Of a stretch of 64,000 nucleotides of DNA, positions 1 to 8,543 are shown piece after piece. Below the pieces are notes generated by a model, which was not told the origin of the DNA, ran no database searches, and saw only the letters and a program-made list of their open reading frames with translations. The DNA is from JAFGAS01 sp963809875 (GTDB lineage Bacteria; Desulfobacterota; Zymogenia; Zymogenales; Zymogenaceae), in the NCBI GenBank assembly GCA_963809875.1, contig CAWELC010000005.1, forward strand, positions 310,001-374,000, read 5' to 3'. Each line of letters opens with the position of its first letter. The first letter of the stretch is position 1. The position numbers and the translations under genes were made by a program.

Positions 1-82
1 TCGTTGACGGCGTTGCACCCGGAGAGGGTGAGTCCCACCGCCAGGACGCGATATTAGAAGTAATAGGGTAACTCTTTCTCAT
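1..82 (-). CDS. Putative lipoprotein, N-terminus only (runs off window, frame break)
   Basis: On the minus strand an ATG at 82 follows a good ribosome-binding site (GGGAGG, complement of about 90-95). It opens with MRKSYP. After one frame change near position 55 the reading continues as RVLAVGLTLSGCNAVN, which ends in a lipobox (LSGC) typical of a signal-peptidase-II lipoprotein. Only about 27 residues lie inside the window, so no function can be given. It sits 36 bp downstream of the secreted repeat protein on the same strand and may share its transcript. The frame break is inferred, because read strictly the ATG frame gives no signal peptide. Confidence 0.4.
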   Translation of the reverse strand, partial: MRKSYPITSNIASWRWDSPSPGATPST

Positions 83-118
83 ACTATATCCTCCCATTAA
101 ACTGATATATATGCGCTT

Positions 119-774
119 CTACCAACGACATGACCAGTTGCCGGCGCCACGGTTGGAGTAGATGGTCAGGTAGAAGGTGCCGCCGCCCTGGAGCTGGATA
201 ATCTCTCCGTTGTCGAGGTCAAAGTCCCCGAGGACCGTGTAGCCGTCCTGGCCCAAGAACTTCGACCCAGAAATCCACCGAGCCCTTCGGGTAGGTGAAG
301 GGGACCTCGAGATAGTTGCTGGGTGCATAGATCGACCAGTTGCACGTATCGCCCGGGACCCACAAGATCGCCCGTTGGCCGAGTTGGAGTAGACGTTACA
401 CGCTCCTGACGGGCCCGGTCCGCCTCCCCACCCCAGGCCGCGGACCAGTATCCCGCGCCCCGGTTGGAGTAGACGGTCAGATAGAAGGTACCGCCGCCCT
501 GGAGTTGGATGATCTCGCCGTTATCGAGATCAAAGTTGCCCAGGACCGTTCTTCCGTCCTGCCCCACGACCTTGACCCAGAAATCCACGGAGCCCTTCGG
601 GTAGCTGAACGTCACCTCGAGATACGTAACGCTCCCGGCGTTCACGGTAAAGGTATAGGATGCCCCCGGTCCGGATAGGTAGCCGCTCTCGGTGGCGCCA
701 AATGCGCTCGTTGCCGCCAGGAATATGACGGGTAACACAAGAAGGGCAAGGAGTACTATCCTGCAATGTCTCAT
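119..774 (-). pseudogene. Secreted protein with tandem-duplicated beta-rich domain, frame-broken
   Basis: The start at 774 follows GGGAGG and opens a clear Sec signal peptide (MRHCRIVLLALLVLPV to ATSAFGA). A domain follows with the core GSVDFWVKVVGQDGRTVLG and then a DNGEIIQLQGGGTFYLTVYSN segment, ending near WSAAWGG. A second, nearly identical copy (GQDGYTVLGDFDLDNGE, then FYLTIYSNRGAGNWSC) lies at about 119-320 in another frame. At least two single-base breaks, near 240-270 and 330-420, separate the copies. The unit looks like a small bacterial pre-peptidase C-terminal-like or carbohydrate-binding beta domain, but I do not recognise a family with confidence. It may be a decayed gene or a sequencing artefact in a repeat. 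Confidence 0.55.
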
Positions 775-1000
775 AACTACCTCCCTTTAGATAAAAATGG
801 CATGGGTGTGAAATATATAGAAAAAAATAAAATACGTCAAGAATTATATACATTAAAGAACACGGACGAACACGAATCATCCAAAGTGTCGACTAAATAT
901 TAGAGAAGTTTAATATAATACTACATATGCTCCCAATTGTAAAATCATATAGTCGCGAATTTACCCTTCGAACGTCACTAAAACCATGACTATTCTCACG

Positions 1001-1786
1001 TTATTTTCCGATTTTCTCCACGATCCAGGCGATGAGCACGGCGTAGAAGAGGGCCGGCAGCAGGTTTCCGATCTTGATCGAGATGACCGGCCGCTGCCCG
1101 AGCCGAAGCATCCGCGCGCCGTTCTTCCCGGTCTCGGGAGCTCCGGCACTACCGGTCCCCGCATCGCCCGCGCTCCCGTGGGCAAACAGGATGTTAAGGC
1201 CGATGCCGAGGATCAACAGGCCGCCCGACGCCGTCAATTCCGCGACCATCGTCTCGGAGAGGAGCGCGCCGAAAAACATCCCGAGGATCGTCAGCGCCCC
1301 CTGATAGATGAAGACCGTGATCGCCGAGAATATCACTCCCACGCCGAGGGTTGAGGCAAAGGCGATGGACGCCACCCCGTCCAGCAGGGATTTTGCCAGG
1401 AGGATATGGGGGTCGTGCCGGATCCCTTCATCGAGGCTTCCCACCACCGCCATCGCCCCGACGCAGTAGACGAGGCTTGCCGTCACAAACCCGGTGACGA
1501 ACGTGGCCGAGCCCGAGCGAAACCCTCTCTTGAGACGCTCCCCGAGAGATTCGAGCCGCTCCTCGATCCTCAGTAATTCCCCCGTCGCCCCTCCGAGCAC
1601 CATGCTCCCGATGACAATGAGGATGTTGGTGGTCTTCAGGGCCATCGAAAGCCCGATCAGGATGATGGAGAGCGCCAGGCCCTGCATGATGACCGTGCGG
1701 ATCCTCTCGGTGAAAAACCGCGCGAAGAAGAGGCCCACGAGCGAGCCCACGACGATGGCTATTACGTTTACGATGGTTCCGATCAC
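1001..1786 (-). CDS. DUF554 family integral membrane protein
   Basis: This is a multi-spanning membrane protein of the DUF554 (YdfK-like) family, function unknown, seen as repeated glycine/alanine-rich hydrophobic helices. It has the family-like N-terminus IGTIVNVIAIVVGSLVGL and the central LLRIEERLESLGERL loop. I prefer the GTG at 1786, which has GGAG 7 bases upstream and gives a typical family start; the frame is open to a GTG at 1804. A hydrophilic Gly/Ala/Ser-rich insert (about residues 200-230, HGSAGDAGTGSAG) before the last helix is longer than I expect for the family. It lies about 50 bp downstream of the PD-(D/E)XK-like gene on the same strand. Confidence 0.8.
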   Translation of the reverse strand: MIGTIVNVIAIVVGSLVGLFFARFFTERIRTVIMQGLALSIILIGLSMALKTTNILIVIGSMVLGGATGELLRIEERLESLGERLKRGFRSGSATFVTGFVTASLVYCVGAMAVVGSLDEGIRHDPHILLAKSLLDGVASIAFASTLGVGVIFSAITVFIYQGALTILGMFFGALLSETMVAELTASGGLLILGIGLNILFAHGSAGDAGTGSAGAPETGKNGARMLRLGQRPVISIKIGNLLPALFYAVLIAWIVEKIGK

Positions 1787-1855
1787 TATGAGACTCCGAA
1801 ACACCGACGGTTGTTCCGTGCCGTTTATTATCCACGGCCGGATTCCGTGCTTTGC

Positions 1856-2657
1856 CTAGAGCACCGAAAGCCCGCGGGACAGAAAGTCCCGAAAACAGAC
1901 AACGAAATTGGCCGCGGCGTCCCGGTAGGCGTTGAGGATGAATATCCGATGGTCGATATGAAATATCTCTCCCTCGAGGTTTCTCAGATCGGGGTGTCGG
2001 GGGTAGGGGTCCTTCATCCGTTCGAGAAACTCCTGGTGAAACAGCAGCGCCACCCGGTCCCGCATGCGAAGCTCCGTATCCACGAAAAAGAAGGCCGCCC
2101 GCGGCAGCAGCGTATTGACCCGGGCGAGAAACGCCCGCGCCTCGCCCGTCTCGATGCCTTTTGGGGGGGCCGACTTCACCTCTATGTAGATGAGCTCGTC
2201 CTCGAAAAAGGAGATCACGTCGAAATCGCCGCCGGAGTCGATCCTGCGAAACGTGATCGCCCAGAGCGAGGGAGAGTCGAACTCGTCGGCCATCATGCGC
2301 GCCACAAACCACTCGAGGGTGGGGCCGAAGCTCTTGACGGGTCTTTTTGCCAGACGGAACGAATCCCCGATGGGCTCGACGATGCCGATGTCGGCCATCA
2401 GCTCGATCGTCTGATCGCGCCGACTCCTCGGCTGAAAAATTCCCGAGGTCCTGCCGGGTGAAGCCGTCCTGGTGCACTACCATAGCGCGCAGCATCAGCC
2501 TGACGGAATATCGCCGCATCGCCTCATAGAAGCGACTCTCGTTGTGCTCCGACAGACCCCCGAACATGAGGTCCCGGGTCGCGCAGCAGCGATGGATCGC
2601 CAACCCCCGCCGCTTAAGCGCGCCCGCGATGCGCGGGTCTATCGACCGGGCCGTCAT
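1856..2657 (-). CDS. PD-(D/E)XK nuclease-like protein, one frameshift
   Basis: The N-terminal part (2657 to about 2425, starting MTARSIDPRIAGALKRRGLA) is alpha-helical and looks like a winged-helix/HTH. After a one-base break near 2425 the reading continues as RRDQTIELMADIGIVEPIG and then a second part with GGDFDVISFFEDELIYIEVK. The D...EVK spacing is the PD-(D/E)XK nuclease active-site pattern. Substrate unknown; the same motif occurs in non-nuclease proteins. The ATG at 2657 overlaps the TGA of the upstream radical-SAM gene (ATGA), so the two are probably translationally coupled. The protein would be about 267 residues if the break is an artefact. Confidence 0.6.
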
Positions 2658-3578
2658 TCCCGAAACCCCCGGGAAAGGCCGGCCTCCCGGGCGCTCCTCA
2701 CGGCCCGACGGTACTCGGAATCGGTGATGCGGTGCGCGATCTCCGGGAAGAGATGGGCCCGGTGGTGGGGGTGGTATTGATCCATGATATTCACATAGGT
2801 GTCCTGGGAAAGCGTCCGGGCGATGAACGCCGCCACTTCGCCCGTCCCCGCCAGCCCCTCCGGCATGACGAGGTGGCGAACCAGGAGTCCCCTGCGGGCG
2901 ATTCCGTCTCGGTCGGTCACCAGCAGTCCCACCTGCCGGTGCATCTCCGCTATGACCTCCTGAATAACCGCCGGATAGTCGGGGGCGTCCATATACCTTT
3001 TTGCGGGCGCTTCGTGGGCGAACTTGTAGTCGGGCATGTAGATATCGAATATCCCGGCAAGCGATCGGATTATCTCGACGGAGTCATAACCGCCGGTGTT
3101 ATAGACCAGCGGAACCGAAAGGCCGCGTTGTACGGCCGAGATCAGCGCCGTCACGATCTGGGGGACGAAGTGGGTCGGGGTAACGAAGTTGATGTTGTGG
3201 CACCCCTCGTCCTGAAGGGCGATCATATACTCGGCCAGCTCTTCCGGCGTCACCTCGCGGCCCTGCCCGCCGTGGCTGATATCATCGTTCTGACAAAAGA
3301 CGCAGCGAAGGTTGCAGTGGGCCATGAAGATCGTCCCGGAGCCGCGGCTTCCCACAAGCTCCGGCTCCTCTCCGAAGTGGGGGAAGGACGAGCTGACGGC
3401 GGCCGGATAGCCGGCCCGACAGACGCCCCTTTCTCCCCTTCTGCGGTCCACCCCACATTCCCGGGGGCAGAGGCGGCAGTGTGCGAGCAATCCCGAAAGC
3501 TCTTGTGCCCGCCGCTTTAGCTCTCCCGACTCGAAGAAGCCCGATATAGGACGGCGGCCGCCCGTTCACATCGTTCAT
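2654..3578 (-). CDS. PflX-like radical SAM protein (COG1313 type), one frameshift near the start
   Basis: This is a radical-SAM Fe-S protein of the PflX type, related to pyruvate formate-lyase activases but of unknown substrate. It has an N-terminal cysteine motif (CRLCPRECGV, then GVC) and the SAM-cluster motif CNLRCVFCQN, followed by TIM-barrel-like sequence ending near FRE. Strictly, the frame can only begin at a TTG at 3490. The family-like N-terminus (PPSYIGL, then ESGELKRRAQELSGLLAHC) instead continues upstream across a single missing base near 3530 to the ATG at 3578, so I place the start there. It is coupled by ATGA overlap to the downstream nuclease-like gene, and its partner enzyme is unknown. 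Confidence 0.72.
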
Positions 3579-3684
3579 ATTCAAAGAATAAAGGAAACAG
3601 GGCGCATGCGCAAGCGATTTTTTGGCGGCCGAGCCTTACCTTTATCGTCAATCTGTGATATAGTTGCACGCACGGAGGGATATG

Positions 3685-4569
3685 ATGAAAAAGGCCTTAC
3701 GGTCCATAGCGGTAGCCGCGCTCCTGATTTCCTTTCTGTTTCTCGCCGGATGCCCGGCGCCTAACATCCCCATACCGATTCCGAAGCCGAAGCCGAAGAT
3801 CGCGCTGGTGCTTTCGGGCGGGGCGTCCCGCGGGTTTGCCCACATCGGCGTCATCAAGGTGCTGGAAGAACAGCATATCCCCATTGATATTGTCGTAGGC
3901 ACGAGCGCCGGCAGCCTCACCGGGGCACTCTACGCCTACTATGCCGACGCGGCCAAGCTGGAAAAGGCCGCCTGGGGCCTCACGGAGGAAGACGTCTTCG
4001 ACTATTCAATCCCCAACATCTTCGTGGGGGTGGTCAAGGGGGAGAGCATCGTCGCGTTCATCAAGAGCAGGATTCTGGTAAAAAACATCCAGGATCTCAA
4101 GATCCCCTTCGCCGCGGTGGCAACCGACCTCGTCACAGGGGAGAAGATCGTCTTTAAGACCGGCCCGGTATCGACCGCGGTTCGGGCCTCCATCTCGATA
4201 CCGGGGGTTTTTAAACCGCTGATCATCGGCAAGAAGATCCTGGTGGACGGCGGTGTGGTGGACAACGTGCCGGTGGACGTGGCCAGGAATCTCGGGGCCG
4301 ATATTGTCATCGCGGTGGACGTCTCTTCCCCCTCGCGCAACGACAACATCAATAACATCATTGACGTAATCATGCAGACCTTCAACATCATGGGAAACGA
4401 GATCTCAAAATATCAGATTAAGGATGCCGACGTGATCATCCGCCCCAACGTGTCCGGTGTGGGGCTGATCGATTTCAATAAGAAGAGCAAGTTGATCTTT
4501 GAGGGAGAGAAGGCGGCGCGGGAGGCCCTGCCAAAGATCCGGGAGGCGATCGAGAAAAAGATGAAGTAG
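3685..4569 (+). CDS. Patatin-like phospholipase lipoprotein
   Basis: This is a predicted serine acyl-hydrolase of the patatin family. It begins with a signal peptide ending in a lipobox (LFLAGC), so it should be lipid-anchored. A Pro/Lys-rich linker leads to the oxyanion-hole motif GGASRGFAH, the nucleophile motif GTSAGS (Ser about 74) and the catalytic DGG (Asp about 188), which together make the Ser-Asp dyad. I chose the second ATG at 3685 because GGAGG lies six bases upstream; an ATG at 3682 and a TTG at 3664 are in frame. Family members hydrolyse phospholipids or other acyl esters; the actual substrate is not evident. It converges on the thiamine genes across a shared hairpin. Confidence 0.88.
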   Translation: MKKALRSIAVAALLISFLFLAGCPAPNIPIPIPKPKPKIALVLSGGASRGFAHIGVIKVLEEQHIPIDIVVGTSAGSLTGALYAYYADAAKLEKAAWGLTEEDVFDYSIPNIFVGVVKGESIVAFIKSRILVKNIQDLKIPFAAVATDLVTGEKIVFKTGPVSTAVRASISIPGVFKPLIIGKKILVDGGVVDNVPVDVARNLGADIVIAVDVSSPSRNDNINNIIDVIMQTFNIMGNEISKYQIKDADVIIRPNVSGVGLIDFNKKSKLIFEGEKAAREALPKIREAIEKKMK

Positions 4570-4619
4570 CGCGGATCGGGGAAGGTCCGGGGGGTTTGAG
4601 AGAGTGTCCAATGAAAATG

Positions 4620-4643
4620 ATGGGCAGCCGATGGGCTGCCCAT
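4620..4643. terminator. Bidirectional hairpin between convergent genes
   Basis: A perfect 10-bp inverted repeat (ATGGGCAGCC / GGCTGCCCAT) with a 4-base loop sits between the stops of the patatin gene (plus) and the thiamine pyrophosphokinase gene (minus). T-rich stretches on each side are modest (CTATTTT on plus, TCATTTTC on minus), so termination is likely but not textbook. Confidence 0.65.
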
Positions 4644-4650
4644 GGCTATT

Positions 4651-5295
4651 TTACGGGTTTTGTATCTTCACCAGGAGCAGCCGTCCCTCCCAGAACTCCA
4701 CCCAGGGGTTCGGCCCCGAGATCACGTTGCTGACCCCGAGCGGGGAAAGCAGCCGGAGGCTCGCCTTTTTCAGCGGATATTTCAGGTGGTGGGTGGTAAC
4801 GCCCGTCGTGGGTTCGGAAAGCGCGATGAGCGATATCGTATCACCGATCTCGCCTGCGATCGGGTTTACGACATCAGCGGTCAAGAGATAGGCCTCCTGA
4901 TCCTCGGTGACGATCCGGGCCGGGACGCCATTCTCCTGCGCGTACACCAGCAGGGAGATATTTGCCAGCGTGTGATCGAGGCGGTCCCCCACGCCCCCGA
5001 AGATGGTGATGTCGGTCCCCCCCCGTTCCAGCGCGATGCGCAGGGCAAGCTGTGAATCGGTGAAGTCCTTTTCGGGCGGGACCTCGATGACCTCGACACC
5101 CTTATTCTTGAGCGTGCCAAAGGCGTCCGCGCCGATCGAATCCATATCGCCGACCAAAAGGTGGGGGGTCACGTCGAGGGCGAGGAGTGCCGCACCGCCG
5201 CTGTCGGCCGCGATAATAAGGTCCGCGTCCCGGGTGCAGGGCCGGTAGAAGTCGAGGTCCCGATAGGTGCCGCCTGAGAATATAAGCACGATCAT
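4651..5295 (-). CDS. Thiamine pyrophosphokinase
   Basis: This enzyme transfers pyrophosphate from ATP to thiamine, making thiamine diphosphate in the cytosol. At 214 residues it has the usual length. Family motifs are visible in order: AADSGG (about 30), VGDMDS (about 48), the KDFTDSQLA helix (about 77) and GGVGDRLDHT (about 98). The C-terminal beta domain (ISLIALSEPTTGV, then LSPLGVSN) shapes the thiamine site. The gene lies 128 bp downstream of ThiT on the same strand, so the pair forms an import-and-activate salvage unit. No thiamine biosynthesis gene lies in the window. Confidence 0.92.
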   Translation of the reverse strand: MIVLIFSGGTYRDLDFYRPCTRDADLIIAADSGGAALLALDVTPHLLVGDMDSIGADAFGTLKNKGVEVIEVPPEKDFTDSQLALRIALERGGTDITIFGGVGDRLDHTLANISLLVYAQENGVPARIVTEDQEAYLLTADVVNPIAGEIGDTISLIALSEPTTGVTTHHLKYPLKKASLRLLSPLGVSNVISGPNPWVEFWEGRLLLVKIQNP

Positions 5296-5423
5296 AGACT
5301 ATATGCGAAAATGTTAGAGATTAATGAACTACTGCCTGGTCTGATCGCGGGGGCCCGAACGTCGCCCGGCAGCCCGCGACGGTCGATCAAAACGCCGTCG
5401 CCCGGAGAGTCTTCCGTTCCCTG

Positions 5424-5957
5424 TCAGGCCGCGCCTCCCCCTCGCGCGACCGCCTTCTCGCGGGCCAGTATCAGCGCGATGACGATCAGCGTGATCACCG
5501 TTTCCGGGAGCATATAGGAGGCATTGTAGACGGCCGAGTAGACCAGGACGTTCATCCCCTCGGGGGCGTACTGGGAAAAGAAGATAACGCCCGAAGCGAA
5601 ATGGGCCAGGAACCTGAGACTGCATCCGACGACCACCCCGACCAACGGGGTCTTGCGCAAAAAGCCCGCCACTCCCAACAGCGTGAAAGCGAGCGGGTAA
5701 TCGATGACGAGCTGGGCGGGGTGAACGATAAAGGCGCCGAACATCAGCTGACCCAGACCCAGCAGGAGCCCGGCCACGCATCCGAGCGTACCGCCGCGTC
5801 GAACCGCCACGTAGAATACCGGGATCATTTCGAGGGAGAGTGATCCCCCCTGGGGGAGCGTATACAGCTTGATGAGGGAAAGCACGACCGCCAGTGCCGC
5901 GGCCAATGCCACTTCCACCATCAGCCGCACGTCCCGATACTCTTTTTTTGTCTCCAC
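5424..5957 (-). CDS. thiT: ECF-type thiamine transporter S component
   Basis: This is the membrane substrate-binding subunit of an energy-coupling-factor transporter for thiamine. It is a 177-residue protein with about six hydrophobic helices. The helix-loop LPQGGSLSLEMIPVF matches the thiamine-binding L1 region of ThiT/YuaJ, and HPAQLVIDYPLAF and YSAVYNASYMLPE are further family-like segments. The start is a GTG at 5957. The shared ECF module (two ATPases and the T protein) is not in the window and must be encoded elsewhere. I looked for a TPP riboswitch in the 177 bp upstream and did not recognise one. Confidence 0.9.
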   Translation of the reverse strand: METKKEYRDVRLMVEVALAAALAVVLSLIKLYTLPQGGSLSLEMIPVFYVAVRRGGTLGCVAGLLLGLGQLMFGAFIVHPAQLVIDYPLAFTLLGVAGFLRKTPLVGVVVGCSLRFLAHFASGVIFFSQYAPEGMNVLVYSAVYNASYMLPETVITLIVIALILAREKAVARGGGAA

Positions 5958-6049
5958 GGCGGCAGCCCCCCTTTTTCTATTGAAAGTCTATCGCAAATAC
6001 TCTATCATAATCAAGATATATCAAAAAGATAAATAAGGTTAAAATAGGG

Positions 6050-6078
6050 TTGCGAAATTATCCGTTTGGGGATAGAAT
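6050..6078 (+). promoter_or_regulatory. Candidate sigma-70 promoter for the glycyl-radical operon
   Basis: TTGCGA at 6050-6055 and TAGAAT at 6073-6078 are separated by exactly 17 bases, about 57 bp upstream of the ATG at 6135. That ATG has a strong ribosome-binding site (GAGGAGGGA). The surrounding 5960-6120 stretch is strikingly AT-rich compared with the coding DNA. Confidence 0.5.
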
Positions 6079-6134
6079 ATACTATACTGCCTTTGTAATG
6101 ATTTAATCGCATACTCCACATAGAGGAGGGAGCC

Positions 6135-8537
6135 ATGGCACAGGCATCTTGCGCGGTAACCAAGGACCAGATCTGGTCACCGTCGGATAAACTGTCGCCC
6201 CGGGTGAAGAGGCTTCGGGACGAATATTTTGACTTTAACGGTCGGCCCTACTTCCAAAACGAAGTCATGCCGTTTACGACCGGCACCGAATGGGATGACG
6301 TCTTCCCTTACCATACCTTCGGGGTCGTTCCGGACGTGTATCCCTTCATGCCCTCCTTTTCGGACAGCCTTCTGGCGTGCGCCGAGAAGGTGGATGTCCC
6401 GGACGGCTTCTACGACATGTCGCTGGCAAAGCGGCGGGCAACCTTCCTCAAGATCGTCGTCGAGAAATACCTGCCGGTGCACATCCTCGAGGGAGAGCTG
6501 ATCGTCGGCGGCCAGTTCAACACGGCGCTATCCCGTTCTCACACGAAGGCCGAGGCGAAGAAGGCCAAGAAACTCAACGATGCCTGGTGGAAGGCGGCAA
6601 AACGAGTCACTAATCTGGGACTCGGAAACGCGGCCGTCGCACCGGGACACCTGATTCCGAATTACCCCAAGGTCCTCAAAAAAGGTTTCAAAGGTCTTGT
6701 CGCAGATTATAAGGCCGAGATCGCCGGCACGCGGGACAAGGCCAAGATCGACTACCTCGAGGCGATGATCATCGCCGCGGAGGTGCCGCGCATCCTTTCG
6801 CTTCGTTACGCCGAGGCCGCCGAGAAAGCGGCCGCGGGGACAAAGGATGCCAAGCGAAAAGATGAGCTCTCCGAGATCGCCCGAATCGCCCGAAAGGTCC
6901 CCTGGGAGCCGGCCGACTCCTTCCACGAGGCCCTGCAGTCCCTCTGGATGACCCATATGCTGGTCATGACCGACGAATCCTACCCCGGCCCGGGGCTCTC
7001 GCCCGGCCGCATCGATCAGTACCTCTATCCCTTCTACCGGAAGGACCTCGACTCCGGCAAGATCACCCGCGATTCGGCCAAGGAGCTCCTCGACTGCTTC
7101 TGGGTCAAGAGTAACTACGTCTATGACTTCCAGGGGCGGATCGGGGAAAACCAGGGGATCTCTGCATCCTTCGGCCAGCTGATTACCCTGGGGGGGATCA
7201 ATGAGAAGCATGAGGATGCCTCCAACGACCTCACCTGGCTGATGCTCGATGTGATCGAGGAGATGAACCTGCTTGAGCCGAAGCCCAACATCCGCATCCA
7301 CGCCAAGACCCCGGATAAGCTGCTCCGCCGGATAGCGGAGATGGTAATCGAGACTCAGGGGTCTCCGTTCCTTATCAACTTTGACGAGAACTCCATGCGC
7401 TCCCTTAAATGGATAGGTCTGCCCGAAGATAAGCTCTGGGACTACGCTCCCGTGGGCTGCCTGGAGAACACGCTTCAGGGCAACGACCGCTCCGGCACCG
7501 TGGACGTCAACATGAATATCGCCAAGGCCGTGGAGCTTACGCTGGCCAACGGTAAGGACATGAAGACGGGCGAGCGCGGCGGTCCCAAGACGGGAGACCC
7601 CCGCTCATTCAAGGACTTCGATGAATTCATGGCGGCCTTCAAGAAGCAGCTTTCCTCAATCATGAAGCAGCTGATCGACGTCTACAATATCTCCGACGAG
7701 TCCCGTGCGAAATACCAGCCCACCGTATACCTCTCCACCCTGATGGATGGGTGCGAAAAAAAGGGCAAGGACGTCAACCAGGGCGGCACGGAACACAACT
7801 ACATCACCGTCGAGGGGATCGCGCTGGCGACGGCGGTCGATTCGCTGGTGGCCATAAAGAAGCTCGTCTACGAGGATAAGCGCATCACGATGGACGAGCT
7901 CCTGGCCGCGATTAAGGATAACTTCGAAGGTCACGAGAAGCTGCGCCAGACCCTCATCAACAAGGCCCCGAAGTACGGCAACGACGACGACTATGCGGAC
8001 TCCGTCGCCAAAGAGGTATCGCAATACTGGAGCACCGAAGCGACGAAATACACCTCTCCCGCCACGGGCCGCACATACCGCGGGGGGTACCTCTCCTGGA
8101 ACTACTGGATCTCGTATGCCCCCCTGACCGCGGCCACCCCGGACGGGCGCAAGAGAGGCACCTACCTGTCCAACGGTCTCTGTCCGGTCAACGGCTCCGA
8201 CACGAGGGGCCCCACGGCGGTCACTATGAGCGTCGGCAAGCTCGGACTGGAGACCATCCCAAACGGCGATTCTCATACCATCAGCTTTTCCCCGTCCCTG
8301 GTCAAGGACAAGGAGCGGCTGGAGAAGCTCATGTCGTTTTTGAGAACCTATAACGAGAAGGGTGGCACGGCGCTGCAGATCAACGTTATCGATTCCGATA
8401 CGCTCAAGAAGGCGCAGGCCAACCCCGACGACTACAAGAATCTGATCGTGCGCGTCACCGGCTACAACGCCTACTTTGTCTCCATCGGTCGGGAAATCCA
8501 GGACGAAATCATCGCACGGGTGGCAAAGGAGCTGTAA
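6135..8537 (+). CDS. Glycyl radical enzyme of the PFL2-like (dehydratase/decarboxylase/lyase) superfamily
   Basis: At 800 residues this is a full-length glycyl radical enzyme. The active-site loop reads APVGCLENTLQGN, placing the thiyl-radical Cys at 442 with a Glu two residues on (444). The C-terminal radical site is RVTGYNAYF with Gly 776. True pyruvate formate-lyases carry adjacent cysteines, so the single Cys plus Glu argues for a dehydratase, decarboxylase or C-N/C-S lyase. No small HpdC-like or Bss-type subunits and no microcompartment shell genes are nearby, which counts against 4-hydroxyphenylacetate decarboxylase, benzylsuccinate synthase and classic diol or choline loci. The specific substrate is not assignable. 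The dedicated activase begins 6 bp after the stop. Oxygen sensitivity is expected. Confidence 0.9.
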   Translation: MAQASCAVTKDQIWSPSDKLSPRVKRLRDEYFDFNGRPYFQNEVMPFTTGTEWDDVFPYHTFGVVPDVYPFMPSFSDSLLACAEKVDVPDGFYDMSLAKRRATFLKIVVEKYLPVHILEGELIVGGQFNTALSRSHTKAEAKKAKKLNDAWWKAAKRVTNLGLGNAAVAPGHLIPNYPKVLKKGFKGLVADYKAEIAGTRDKAKIDYLEAMIIAAEVPRILSLRYAEAAEKAAAGTKDAKRKDELSEIARIARKVPWEPADSFHEALQSLWMTHMLVMTDESYPGPGLSPGRIDQYLYPFYRKDLDSGKITRDSAKELLDCFWVKSNYVYDFQGRIGENQGISASFGQLITLGGINEKHEDASNDLTWLMLDVIEEMNLLEPKPNIRIHAKTPDKLLRRIAEMVIETQGSPFLINFDENSMRSLKWIGLPEDKLWDYAPVGCLENTLQGNDRSGTVDVNMNIAKAVELTLANGKDMKTGERGGPKTGDPRSFKDFDEFMAAFKKQLSSIMKQLIDVYNISDESRAKYQPTVYLSTLMDGCEKKGKDVNQGGTEHNYITVEGIALATAVDSLVAIKKLVYEDKRITMDELLAAIKDNFEGHEKLRQTLINKAPKYGNDDDYADSVAKEVSQYWSTEATKYTSPATGRTYRGGYLSWNYWISYAPLTAATPDGRKRGTYLSNGLCPVNGSDTRGPTAVTMSVGKLGLETIPNGDSHTISFSPSLVKDKERLEKLMSFLRTYNEKGGTALQINVIDSDTLKKAQANPDDYKNLIVRVTGYNAYFVSIGREIQDEIIARVAKEL

Positions 8538-8543
8538 CGATTC

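Noticed and set aside
6135..8537. Annotation as pyruvate formate-lyase
   Set aside because: True PFL has two adjacent active-site cysteines. Here there is one Cys followed by Leu-Glu, and the activase has extra ferredoxin clusters.
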